Below are positions 7,219 to 14,392 of a stretch of DNA of 21,640 bases, piece by piece; positions within the stretch are counted from its first letter, which is position 1, and every line of letters starts with the position of its first letter. The notes below the pieces were generated by a model. The model was not told the DNA's origin. It worked only from the letters and a program-made list of their open reading frames with translations, and did no database searches. The DNA is from JAJPIG01 sp035504735 (lineage in GTDB: Bacteria > Desulfobacterota > Binatia > Binatales > Binataceae). The position numbers and the translations under genes were made by a program. The stretch is from NCBI GenBank assembly GCA_035504735.1, contig DATJRJ010000101.1, forward strand, positions 1 through 21,640. The letters run 5' to 3'.

Positions 7219-8151
7219 TCAGCGGGCGATCGGACCCTCAAGATGGCGCCGCACGATTGTCGCCATCATTCGGATAAACGCCGGATGATCACCAACCGTC
7301 GCCGCGCGAATCATCCGATGGCCAGTGGTGCGGGCCACGTCGTCGGCCTCGATATCGAGATCGTAGAGCACCTCGACGTGATCGCAGAGAAAGCCGAGCG
7401 GCATCACGATCACGTCGCGAGCATGGAGGGCGGGGAGCACGGCACGAACGTCAGGCTCGAGCCACGGCTCACGCGGATCGCCGCTGCGGCTCTGGAAGGC
7501 CAGCGTCCAGTTCTCGATCGCGAGGGCGGCGGCGACGCGGCGCGCAGCGTTGGTGAACTGCTCAACATAAGGACTCGTCGCGGCCATCGCGACCGGGATA
7601 CTGTGCGCGGTGAAGATCAGCTGGGCATCGCGGCGCGCGGCCGGCGTGAGCACGTTCTCGGCATCCGCGATGCGCGCGGCAGAGGCCTCGATAAAGAGCG
7701 GGTCGTCCGACCACGGCGCCACGTATTCGACTGCGGGGGCCGACCGCCCAAGTTGCGCGCGTGCCTCATTTACGGATTGCTGGTACCGCTCCCAACTCGC
7801 TTCGCATTCGAAGGCCGACATGATGAAACCAAGCACGCGACGCGCTCCAGCGCGATCGAGCGCGGCGAGCGTTTCGGCGATATACGGCGGGCAGTTGCGC
7901 ATCCCAACTAGAACCGGAAGCGCGATACCGGTGCTGGCGAGTTCGCGATTGAGCGCCGCGGCCTGGCCGAGCGTGAGTTCGTTATACGGCGAGCGCCCGC
8001 CGATACGATCGTAATGACGGACAACCTCTTCGATGCGTTTCGGATTGACGGCTCTTCCGCGCAGCACGTTGTCGAGAAACGGCCGCACCTCATCGGGCCG
8101 CGACGGACCGCCGAATCCGATCAACATCACGGCGTCAAAGGCGGGTTCCAT
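7219..8151 (-). CDS. hemH: Ferrochelatase, coproporphyrin ferrochelatase-like (HemH/CpfC)
   Basis: A 310-residue chelatase that inserts Fe2+ into a porphyrin. The catalytic His is H183 in TAHSIP and the paired acid is E260 in CDHVEVLYDLD, positions close to those of the Bacillus enzyme. Other family segments are IGFGGP near the start and GGRSPYNE at residues 51-58. Three features resemble coproporphyrin ferrochelatases of Gram-positives more than E. coli HemH: the short LRGRAVNPKRIEE segment, VGMRNCPPY in place of the proteobacterial A-M-R-Y motif, and QSRSGDPREPWLEPD. The C-terminus ends without a membrane anchor or [2Fe-2S] cysteines. It lies 7 nt after hemE and 14 nt before hemY. The protein family is certain; the substrate is inferred. 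Confidence 0.92.
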   Translation of the reverse strand: MEPAFDAVMLIGFGGPSRPDEVRPFLDNVLRGRAVNPKRIEEVVRHYDRIGGRSPYNELTLGQAAALNRELASTGIALPVLVGMRNCPPYIAETLAALDRAGARRVLGFIMSAFECEASWERYQQSVNEARAQLGRSAPAVEYVAPWSDDPLFIEASAARIADAENVLTPAARRDAQLIFTAHSIPVAMAATSPYVEQFTNAARRVAAALAIENWTLAFQSRSGDPREPWLEPDVRAVLPALHARDVIVMPLGFLCDHVEVLYDLDIEADDVARTTGHRMIRAATVGDHPAFIRMMATIVRRHLEGPIAR

Positions 8152-8158
8152 CGCACGT

Positions 8159-9205
8159 TCAGCGGCGGCTCATCTCATGAACCATGTCGACCAGCGCGAT
8201 TACATTGTCAACCGGCGTTTGCGGCAGGATGCCATGGCCCAGGTTGAAGATGTGGCCCGGGCGCCCGCCGGCGCGATCGAGGATCACACGGACCTGGCGC
8301 CGAATCTCGTCACGTCCAGCGAGCATGACGACGATCGGATCGAGATTGCCCTGGACCGCCACGCCGGGTCCGAGCCGCGACCACGCCTCCGACAAATCGA
8401 CCCGCCAATCGAGCCCGATAACTTCGCCCCCGGCGTCGCGCATCGCCTCCAGCAATCCGGCCGTGCCGGTGCCGAAATGGATCGCAGGGACGTGCCCGGC
8501 ACACGAGGCAAGTGATGCTCGCGAATGCGGCAGCACGAAGCGCCGATAATCGGCTGGTGAGAGCGCGCCAACCCAGCTATCGAAAAGTTGCACGACCTCG
8601 GCGCCAGCCGCGGCCTGCATCGCGAGGTAATCGGCCGTGATGCGCGCGAGCATCGTCATCAGGCGATCCCAGGCCGCAGGTTCGCGATACATCAGGCTCT
8701 TGGTATGGCGGTAATCGCGCGAAGCGCCGCCCTCGATCAGGTAAGAGGCGAGGGTGAAGGGCGCGCCCGCGAAGCCAATCACGGGACGGTCGGGAAGCTC
8801 GCTGCGCACGATCCGAATCGCGTCGGCGACGAAATGCAGTGAGGCGGCGGGATCGACCGGCGCCAGCCGCTCGAGATCGGCGGCGCTGCGAATCGGCCGC
8901 TCGATCGCTGGACCGTCCTCGTAACGCAATCCGACCCCCATCGGCAGCAGCGGCAGCAGGATATCGGCGAAGATTATCGCCGCGTCTACGCCCAGGCGCC
9001 GCACCGCGGTGACGGTCACTTCGGCGGCCAACTCCGGGTTGGTGCACAGAGAAAGAAACCCGACGCGCTCGCGTAGCGCGCGATATTCGGGCATGTAGCG
9101 GCCCGCCTGGCGCATCAGCCAGATCGGCGTATAAGGCACAGCCTCACGGTGGCAGGCCTTGAGCAGCGGATGGTCGCGGAGGCTCACGGCCGCAAACGCA
9201 TCCAC
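8159..9205 (-). CDS. hemE: Uroporphyrinogen III decarboxylase
   Basis: A 348-residue cytoplasmic TIM-barrel enzyme that removes four acetate carboxyls from uroporphyrinogen III to give coproporphyrinogen III. The N-terminal signature PIWLMRQAGRYMPEYR (residues 27-42) and IIFADILLPL with the catalytic D81 are intact, as are FAGAPFTLASYLIEGG and HFGTGTAGLL. The start is a GTG at 9205, which gives the normal 26-residue lead into the signature; a GGTGG lies a few bases upstream and no better ATG exists. It is the branch enzyme common to both heme routes and stands first of the three heme genes. The gene in front (MetE-like, 51-nt gap) encodes the same general barrel superfamily. Confidence 0.96.
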   Translation of the reverse strand: MDAFAAVSLRDHPLLKACHREAVPYTPIWLMRQAGRYMPEYRALRERVGFLSLCTNPELAAEVTVTAVRRLGVDAAIIFADILLPLLPMGVGLRYEDGPAIERPIRSAADLERLAPVDPAASLHFVADAIRIVRSELPDRPVIGFAGAPFTLASYLIEGGASRDYRHTKSLMYREPAAWDRLMTMLARITADYLAMQAAAGAEVVQLFDSWVGALSPADYRRFVLPHSRASLASCAGHVPAIHFGTGTAGLLEAMRDAGGEVIGLDWRVDLSEAWSRLGPGVAVQGNLDPIVVMLAGRDEIRRQVRVILDRAGGRPGHIFNLGHGILPQTPVDNVIALVDMVHEMSRR

Positions 9206-9256
9206 TCGCCACCGTGGATATCGGGCAGCGCCGCTGTTATCGGAATCGACAACGGA

Positions 9257-10387
9257 TCAGGAACCCCAGACCTCGCGCGCGACCTCGATCACCAGGCGCA
9301 GCTTTGCTTCCTCGATTTCGGTCGGAATCGGATTGCCGGCATAGGCGCTGGCGAAGCCGCATTGCGGACTAAGTGCAAGCTGATCGAGCGGGCAAAACTT
9401 TGCGGCCTCATCGATCCGCTGCTTGAGGGCCGCCTTGGATTCGAGCTCCGGAAATTTGGTCGAGACCAGCCCGAGCACAACGGTCTTGTTGCTGGGCACG
9501 AAGCGCAGCGGCTCGAAGCTGCCGGCGCGCGGCGTGTCGTATTCGAGGAAGTAGGAGTCGACATCGATTTGGTTGAACAAAGTATCGGCGACAATATCGT
9601 AGCCGCCCTCGGACGACCAATGGCCCTGGTTGTTGCCGCGGCACATATGCATCGCGAGATGCATCGCGGGTGGCCGCCCCGCAAAGCAGCGGTTCATGAT
9701 CGCGGGGTAAGTTTCGAGCAACAGCCGGCGCCAGTCCTCGCGCCGCCCGGCCATTGTCGCCCGCGCATGCGGATCGGGCAGGCAGGGTAGGGTGGTCTCA
9801 TCGATCTGGACATAACGACATCCAGCCTCGTCCAATGCCTTGAGCTCCTTTTGAAACGCCTCGACGATATCGTCCCAGAAGCGATCGAGATCGGGATAAA
9901 CTTCGCTGCTGATATTTGCCCGGCCCGCGCGACAATGGATATGGGTTGGCGAGGGCAGCGTGATTTTTACCGCCTTATCGGTAAGCGAGCTCAGGAACTT
10001 GAAATCATTCACATGGACGGGTTGCTTCCAATGCAGCCGTCCGGTCACCTTGATATTGACCATCGGGATCTTATGGCCCTTGCGATCGACGAAAAACCAA
10101 TCGCCTGGCGTCGCGAAATCGTACTGCAGGCCGCCAAGCCCCTGGATATAGAAGGCGCTGAAAAAAGTTTCGCGCCGGAACTCGCCGTCGGTGATCGATT
10201 CGAGGCCGAGCCGTTCCTGGAAAGCGACCACATCGCGAATCGCCTGGTCTTCGATCTGATGCAGTTGTTCGACGCTGATTTTGCCGGCTTTCAGATCTTC
10301 GCGAGCCTGCAATAGTTCCGGCGGTCGGAGAAAACTGCCGATCTGCTCGGCGCGAAACGGCGGATTATGGGGCGCTGCGCTGGCCAT
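9257..10387 (-). CDS. Stand-alone MetE catalytic-domain (cobalamin-independent methionine synthase-like) protein
   Basis: A 376-residue protein equal to the C-terminal barrel of MetE, without the MetE N-terminal barrel. The start at 10387 is chosen because GGGAGG lies five bases upstream; an open frame continues to 10693 but has no signal and no homologous feel. The zinc ligands are complete: H247 and C249 (HMC), E282 (FLEYD) and C343 (SPQCGF). The substrate-binding acid pair is at D196-E197 (QIDETTLP). The N-terminus reads RAEQIGSFLRPPELL, typical of YxjG/YxjH-like proteins and related to epoxyalkane:coenzyme M transferases. The reaction is probably transfer of a methyl or alkyl group to or from a thiol; methionine synthesis with a corrinoid or folate donor is one option. 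It lies 51 nt before hemE and may be the operon's first gene. Confidence 0.85.
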   Translation of the reverse strand: MASAAPHNPPFRAEQIGSFLRPPELLQAREDLKAGKISVEQLHQIEDQAIRDVVAFQERLGLESITDGEFRRETFFSAFYIQGLGGLQYDFATPGDWFFVDRKGHKIPMVNIKVTGRLHWKQPVHVNDFKFLSSLTDKAVKITLPSPTHIHCRAGRANISSEVYPDLDRFWDDIVEAFQKELKALDEAGCRYVQIDETTLPCLPDPHARATMAGRREDWRRLLLETYPAIMNRCFAGRPPAMHLAMHMCRGNNQGHWSSEGGYDIVADTLFNQIDVDSYFLEYDTPRAGSFEPLRFVPSNKTVVLGLVSTKFPELESKAALKQRIDEAAKFCPLDQLALSPQCGFASAYAGNPIPTEIEEAKLRLVIEVAREVWGS

Positions 10388-10505
10388 AACAACCTCCCGA
10401 CCCGGGCCTCGCCCGAGGAAAGAATCCGATCTATGGACGCTGTTTACCTTAGTCCCCGCGCTACCAGCTTGGAAAGCAGCCCCGAGATGGTCATTCTTGG
10501 AAGGG

Positions 10506-10853
10506 ATGAGGCTGAACCGGATCAGACTTCGGCACGCCGCGGCGCTGGTGACGATTGGATGGTATCTGATGATACCGCCGAGCCGTCTAGTCTCTTCGTC
10601 GTTGCAAGCCAAGAAAAAGCGGGTGCTTAAACCTGATATTACCGCTCCGCTGAGTGGCTGGTATCCAGTGGAGACGTTTTCGACCGAATTCATGTGCCAC
10701 GAATCGCTGCGCGATCTGAGCGAGCCGTCGAACGACCGGGAACATTTTCTGAAGGGGCATAACAGTCCCGGCGAACGTGAATTTTTGATTCAGGCATTGC
10801 GATCAGGCCAGTGCATCACGACCGACGATCCGCGCCTCAAGGGGACCCGCTGA
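10506..10853 (+). CDS. Small membrane-anchored protein with WYLM...PP and DDPRLKG motifs, unknown family
   Basis: A 115-residue protein. The ATG at 10506 is preceded closely by GGAAGGG and gives a basic N-terminus (RLNRIRLRH) followed by a hydrophobic helix ending in WYLMIPPS (residues 11-26). This looks like an uncleaved signal anchor, so the rest should face the periplasm. The globular part has PLSGWYPVETF at residues 48-58, two cysteines (C64 and C103) that could pair, and the end CITTDDPRLKG. I recall similar small proteins (an N-terminal WYLM-PP anchor, a pair of Cys, a DDPRL tail) in uncultivated bacteria but know no function. The long open frame extending upstream of 10506 is not part of the gene. 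It diverges from the metE-like gene. Confidence 0.62.
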   Translation: MRLNRIRLRHAAALVTIGWYLMIPPSRLVSSSLQAKKKRVLKPDITAPLSGWYPVETFSTEFMCHESLRDLSEPSNDREHFLKGHNSPGEREFLIQALRSGQCITTDDPRLKGTR

Positions 10854-10934
10854 GAAATCGGGACGCCGCGACCACCCGCCGGTGCCCTCTACCCTCTCGG
10901 CACACGAAATGCTACGAAACTGGCTTCCGTAGAC

Positions 10935-10962
10935 TCGAAATTCGGCCATCAGTGAGGATAAT
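10935..10962 (+). promoter_or_regulatory. Candidate sigma70-type promoter for the exported methyltransferase gene
   Basis: TCGAAA (10935-10940) and GATAAT (10957-10962) are separated by 16 bases. The -10 matches the consensus at five of six positions, the -35 at four. Transcription would start near 10969, about 20 nt before the ATG at 10988. Eye-based call only. Confidence 0.35.
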
Positions 10963-10987
10963 GCGGCCCATGCGAAGGAGAGGCTAG

Positions 10988-11800
10988 ATGAAACGAAGGC
11001 GGCTGGCGATTTTGGCTACCATCCTGATAGGTGCGGCATTCGCGACGATGCCGCTGCCGGTGCGTGCGCAGAACGAGTCCCCCCCAATCTCCGACTCCCA
11101 GATTCCGTCGTATATCATCGCGGCTGTCAATTCTCCGGATCGGCCGGCGGCCGACAAGGCGCTCGATGCCGGTCGCAAGCCGGCGCAGATGCTGGCGTTC
11201 TTCGGTATCAAGCCCGGGATGAAAGTCGTCGACCTGTCGGCCGGCGCCGGCTACACGACTGAGTTGCTGGCACTGGTGGTCGGACCCACCGGCAAGGTTT
11301 ACTCGCAGAATCCCGACCTCCCGCAAATGGCCAAGATGCTCGCGGCCTGGCACGAGCGGCTCAAACAGCCCGCGCTCAGCAACGTGGTGGCGATCGAGAA
11401 GCCGGCCGATGATCCGAACCTGCTGCCGGTGTTTTCGGATTCGCTCGATGCCGTGATCATCAACATGAACTACCACGACCTGGTCCATTACAAGGTCAAT
11501 ACGCGCCGGATGAACAAGTACATATTCCGGATGCTCAAGAAGGCCGGGGTTTATGGAATAATCGACAACAGCGCGCAGGCCGGATCGGGCACCCGCGACG
11601 TCGGCACGCTGCATCGAATCGACGAACGGTACGTGATCAACCAGGTCGCGGAAGCGGGCTTCCGGCTCGACGGAAGTTCGAGTGCGCTGCGCAATCCGAA
11701 CGACAATTGGACCTGGCTGGTCTTCAAGCATCGCGGCCAGCAGGATCGCTTCATGCTGAAATTCGTTAAGCCGTTTAAGATGCGCGCTAACCCGCTGTGA
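10988..11800 (+). CDS. Exported SAM-dependent methyltransferase-fold protein (COG4798-like)
   Basis: A 270-residue protein with GGAGAGG before the ATG. Residues 1-27 are a signal peptide: MKRRR, a hydrophobic core, then cleavage after VRA. The mature protein starts with a segment found in this family (SPDRPAADKALDAGRKPAQML) and then has the class I methyltransferase motif I V80-V-D-L-S-A-G-A-G88-Y. Later strands include DAVIINMNYHDLVH, and GVYGIIDNS fits the post-II/III region. Family members are called predicted methyltransferases; no substrate is known to me. The location is odd because SAM is cytoplasmic, so it may act without SAM or on a supplied cofactor. Its 3' end converges on ribF with only 19 nt between. 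Confidence 0.82.
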   Translation: MKRRRLAILATILIGAAFATMPLPVRAQNESPPISDSQIPSYIIAAVNSPDRPAADKALDAGRKPAQMLAFFGIKPGMKVVDLSAGAGYTTELLALVVGPTGKVYSQNPDLPQMAKMLAAWHERLKQPALSNVVAIEKPADDPNLLPVFSDSLDAVIINMNYHDLVHYKVNTRRMNKYIFRMLKKAGVYGIIDNSAQAGSGTRDVGTLHRIDERYVINQVAEAGFRLDGSSSALRNPNDNWTWLVFKHRGQQDRFMLKFVKPFKMRANPL

Positions 11801-11819
11801 GCGGCGGCGTAGATTCGCT

Positions 11820-12746
11820 CTAGGCGCGGGCGAGGATTTCGCGGGCGCGCGCCAGGTCGCTGGCGATCTGGCTGGCGAGCGCCTGCGGCGACTCGAACTT
11901 GAGCTCGCCACGAATCCGTTCGACGAACTCGAGCTTGATTCGCTCGCCATACAGGTCGCGATCGAAGTCGAAGAGGTAGGCTTCGATCGTCCTTGCGGCC
12001 TCGTCGAAGGTCGGATTCTTGCCGATATTCGACACGGACGGGCAGATCGTGCCGCCGGGCAGCACCACGCGAGTTGCATAGACGCCGTCGGGCGGGATGC
12101 ATTCCGTGTCGCTGGCGAGATTGGCGGTCGGGAATCCGAGCTTGCGTCCGCGCGCGCGTCCGTGCACCACGCTGCCGCTCAGAAAGTGATGGCGGCCGAG
12201 CAGGCGCGCTGCCAACTTCACATCGCCCGCGCCGATCAACTCGCGAATCTTGGTGGAGCTGACCTCGAGGCCGTCGGTCGTGACGGGGCCCACCACGACC
12301 GTATCGAAGCCGAACTCGCGGCCCATCGCGACCATCGCGGCGGCGTTGCCGGCGCGCTTATGGCCGAAGCTCACGCTGTGGCCGACTACCACGGCGCGCG
12401 CGCCGATCTTGCCCAGCAGATAATCGCGAACGAACTCGGTGGCGCTGACGCGGCTCAGTTCGAGCGTGAAATCGATCACGAGCACGCCGTCGAGTCCGGC
12501 GGCGCGCAGCAACTCGAGCTTGTCATCCAGCGTCACCAGCGTCGGCGGCGCGCGATCGGGAAACAGCCGCTTGGCGGGCAAAGGATCGAAGGTCAGGGCA
12601 TAGGCGCTGCCGCTGGCGTTGCGGGCGCGCGCGATCGCTTCTTTCAGAATCGCGCGATGACCGATATGAACACCGTCGAAATTGCCCAGCGCGAGCACCG
12701 GATAAGGCCGAGGCCCAAAGCTATCAAGGTCGTGAATTATCTCCAT
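11820..12746 (-). CDS. ribF: Bifunctional riboflavin kinase / FMN adenylyltransferase
   Basis: A 308-residue cytoplasmic enzyme that makes FMN from riboflavin and then FAD. The N-terminal nucleotidyltransferase domain has LGNFDGVHIGH (residues 20-30, containing the HxGH motif) and the SSTKIRELI motif (about 163-171). The C-terminal flavokinase barrel has GRKLGFPTANL (about 200-210), with the PTAN metal/ATP site, and the ending of the family. Length and domain order are normal for bacteria. It starts 63 nt after cpoB on the same strand and could be read through from the Tol-Pal unit, though a separate promoter cannot be excluded. Its product FAD is needed by HemY. Confidence 0.95.
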   Translation of the reverse strand: MEIIHDLDSFGPRPYPVLALGNFDGVHIGHRAILKEAIARARNASGSAYALTFDPLPAKRLFPDRAPPTLVTLDDKLELLRAAGLDGVLVIDFTLELSRVSATEFVRDYLLGKIGARAVVVGHSVSFGHKRAGNAAAMVAMGREFGFDTVVVGPVTTDGLEVSSTKIRELIGAGDVKLAARLLGRHHFLSGSVVHGRARGRKLGFPTANLASDTECIPPDGVYATRVVLPGGTICPSVSNIGKNPTFDEAARTIEAYLFDFDRDLYGERIKLEFVERIRGELKFESPQALASQIASDLARAREILARA

Positions 12747-12809
12747 CGGCGATCTTCAGCCGGCGAGGCCGCGCTCACCGCAATGGTAAGCCATGATGAC
12801 ACGGCACGG

Positions 12810-13811
12810 CTAATCGCTGGCCAGGTTTTTCATCATCGAGTTTGCCGCCGAAGCCTCGGGACACTCGTTATGATCGCTGATCAGCTTTTGCAGCGTCAGC
12901 CGCGCATCGATGCGGTCGTTGATCTGGATGAAGGCCTGGCCTTCGCGCAGCAGCGCGGCGCAGGCGAAACGGCCGTTCGGAAAGCGCATCGCGAGATCAT
13001 TGAATTGCAGGATAGCCTGATCGTATTTGCCGAGCTCGTACAGCGCGTTGGCGGAAAAATACTCAGCCGGCTCCGAGAGCGGCGATTTCGGAAAGCGGCG
13101 CATCAGGGTGGAAAAGCGGTCGCTCGCGTCCTGATACTGGCCGGCCTTCATCTGCTCGAGGCCCTTGCTGTAAAGCGGTGCAGCCGGATCGCTGCTGGCG
13201 TTGGCTGCGGCGATTTCGCGATCGATCGCAGCGTGCCAGTCCGGACCTTCGGCAGCCGAGGGCGCCGGGGGCGCGTTTTCGCCGCCGTTCTCTTCACCAG
13301 CTTCGCCGGGCGCGCCGGCGGGCGGCGCACCGGTCTCAAATTCCGGCGGCGGCGTTTCGCCAGGGGCGGGCGGTGGAACGGCCGCCTCCTCGCCACTGCC
13401 CGGGGCCGGCGCGCCGGGGATCTCACCCGCGGCCGCGCCGGGCATCGGCGGCGCTGCGGGTGACGATGCTGCGCCGGGGGCACCGGGCGGCAGCGCGGCG
13501 GCGCCGCCGGACGTATTTGCGGCGCTCTCAAGCTTGCTCACGCGTCGCTCGAGCGCCTTCATCTCGGCTGAATTGCCGCTACCGCCACCGCCGCCATGAC
13601 GCAGCTCGTCAATCTGATCCTGGAGCTGGCTCACTTTCTCATTGAGCGCGTCAATCTGCTGACGGTCGGTGGCAATCAGTCCGCGCAAGGCGAACTGGTT
13701 ATTGCTTAGCTGATCCACGTCCGGTGAATTTGCAGCGCAGCCGGCGATCAGTGCCGCGATCGCGGCGACCGCCATCACTCTCCACCATCGGTCGGTCGAG
13801 GCTTCGTGCAT
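12810..13811 (-). CDS. cpoB: Tol-Pal associated TPR lipoprotein CpoB (YbgF), with long Pro/Ala/Gly linker
   Basis: A 333-residue protein starting at 13811, five nt after pal; the frame could extend further, but only this start gives a signal sequence with positive charge (DRWWRVMAV). The hydrophobic stretch ends in L-I-A-G-C25, an acceptable lipobox, so it is probably lipid-anchored. Residues 31-98 contain two helices of coiled-coil type. Residues 101-190 are a low-complexity linker of Pro, Ala, Gly and Glu. Residues 205-333 hold TPR repeats (GLEQMKAGQYQDASDRF, ALYELGKYDQAILQF and a third). The family coordinates Tol-Pal with peptidoglycan synthesis during division. E. coli CpoB is a soluble periplasmic protein with a much shorter linker, so the lipid anchor and long spacer are variants. 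Confidence 0.87.
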   Translation of the reverse strand: MHEASTDRWWRVMAVAAIAALIAGCAANSPDVDQLSNNQFALRGLIATDRQQIDALNEKVSQLQDQIDELRHGGGGGSGNSAEMKALERRVSKLESAANTSGGAAALPPGAPGAASSPAAPPMPGAAAGEIPGAPAPGSGEEAAVPPPAPGETPPPEFETGAPPAGAPGEAGEENGGENAPPAPSAAEGPDWHAAIDREIAAANASSDPAAPLYSKGLEQMKAGQYQDASDRFSTLMRRFPKSPLSEPAEYFSANALYELGKYDQAILQFNDLAMRFPNGRFACAALLREGQAFIQINDRIDARLTLQKLISDHNECPEASAANSMMKNLASD

Positions 13812-13816
13812 CGCTA

Positions 13817-14392
13817 CTATGAGCCTTGAACCACGAAATGGTCGCGGCGATTCTGGGCCCAGCATTCTTCGTCCTGATCGGTGCACAGCGGCAGCTCCTT
13901 GCCGTAGCTGATGGTCGACATGCGGTCGGCAGGGATGCCGAGCGTTTCGAGGTAATCCTTGGCGGCCTGGGCGCGCCGGGCGCCGAGCGCGATGTTGTAT
14001 TCCTCAGAGCCGCGATCATCGCAATGGCCCTCAATCTGGACGCGCGAGCCGGGATTGTCCTGCATCCACTTGGCATTGCTCTTCAAGACTTCGCCATCCT
14101 GAGTCGAAATCGTATAGTCGTTGAAGGCGAAATGGATGTCGCCCAGCGGACCCTCTCCACCCAGTGAGCCTCCGTTTTTGAACTTATTGAGGCTGCTCTG
14201 GCCATTGGCGCCGAGCGTTCCTTCGCCCAGCCCATTCCCATTCTGACCGGCCCCCGCACCTGGTTGCTGTGGCTTGTTCGAGGAACATCCAGCGATCGCC
14301 AACGCGAACGCTACGAACAGCAATGCCGTGGCGCGGCACAGCCGTCCTGAATTACTCCCCAAGCCACCACGACCAAGCTGGTGTTGTATCAT
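13817..14392 (-). CDS. pal: Peptidoglycan-associated outer-membrane lipoprotein Pal
   Basis: A 191-residue protein. The start at 14392 is preferred because GGAGG lies nine bases upstream; ATGs at 14401 and 14398 sit too close to that site. The signal peptide ends in AIAG-C36, a lipobox, so the mature protein is lipid-anchored. A Gly/Asn-rich linker spans about residues 41-83. The OmpA-like domain (85-188) shows IHFAFNDYTI and the peptidoglycan-binding motif EGHCDDRGSEEYNIALGARR. Three further cysteines are C124, C170 and C177. Pal ties the outer membrane to the wall and is released from it by TolB. The gene overlaps the end of tolB by 41 nt. Confidence 0.95.
   Translation of the reverse strand: MIQHQLGRGGLGSNSGRLCRATALLFVAFALAIAGCSSNKPQQPGAGAGQNGNGLGEGTLGANGQSSLNKFKNGGSLGGEGPLGDIHFAFNDYTISTQDGEVLKSNAKWMQDNPGSRVQIEGHCDDRGSEEYNIALGARRAQAAKDYLETLGIPADRMSTISYGKELPLCTDQDEECWAQNRRDHFVVQGS

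Noticed and set aside
10562..10577. Inverted repeat GGTATC-TGAT-GATACC
   Set aside because: It lies within the coding part of the 115-residue protein and is short; likely chance.
10388..10693. N-terminal extension of the MetE-like protein
   Set aside because: The frame is open, but a good ribosome site with correct spacing directs the start at 10387, and the extra residues match nothing in the family.
10949..12079. 376-codon open frame on the - strand
   Set aside because: It covers the exported methyltransferase gene in antisense and is rich in Arg and Ser with no motif; a shadow of GC-rich coding.
12162..13463. 433-codon open frame on the + strand
   Set aside because: It is antisense to ribF and cpoB, both firmly identified. 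Composition is the mirror of their codons and no domain is recognisable.
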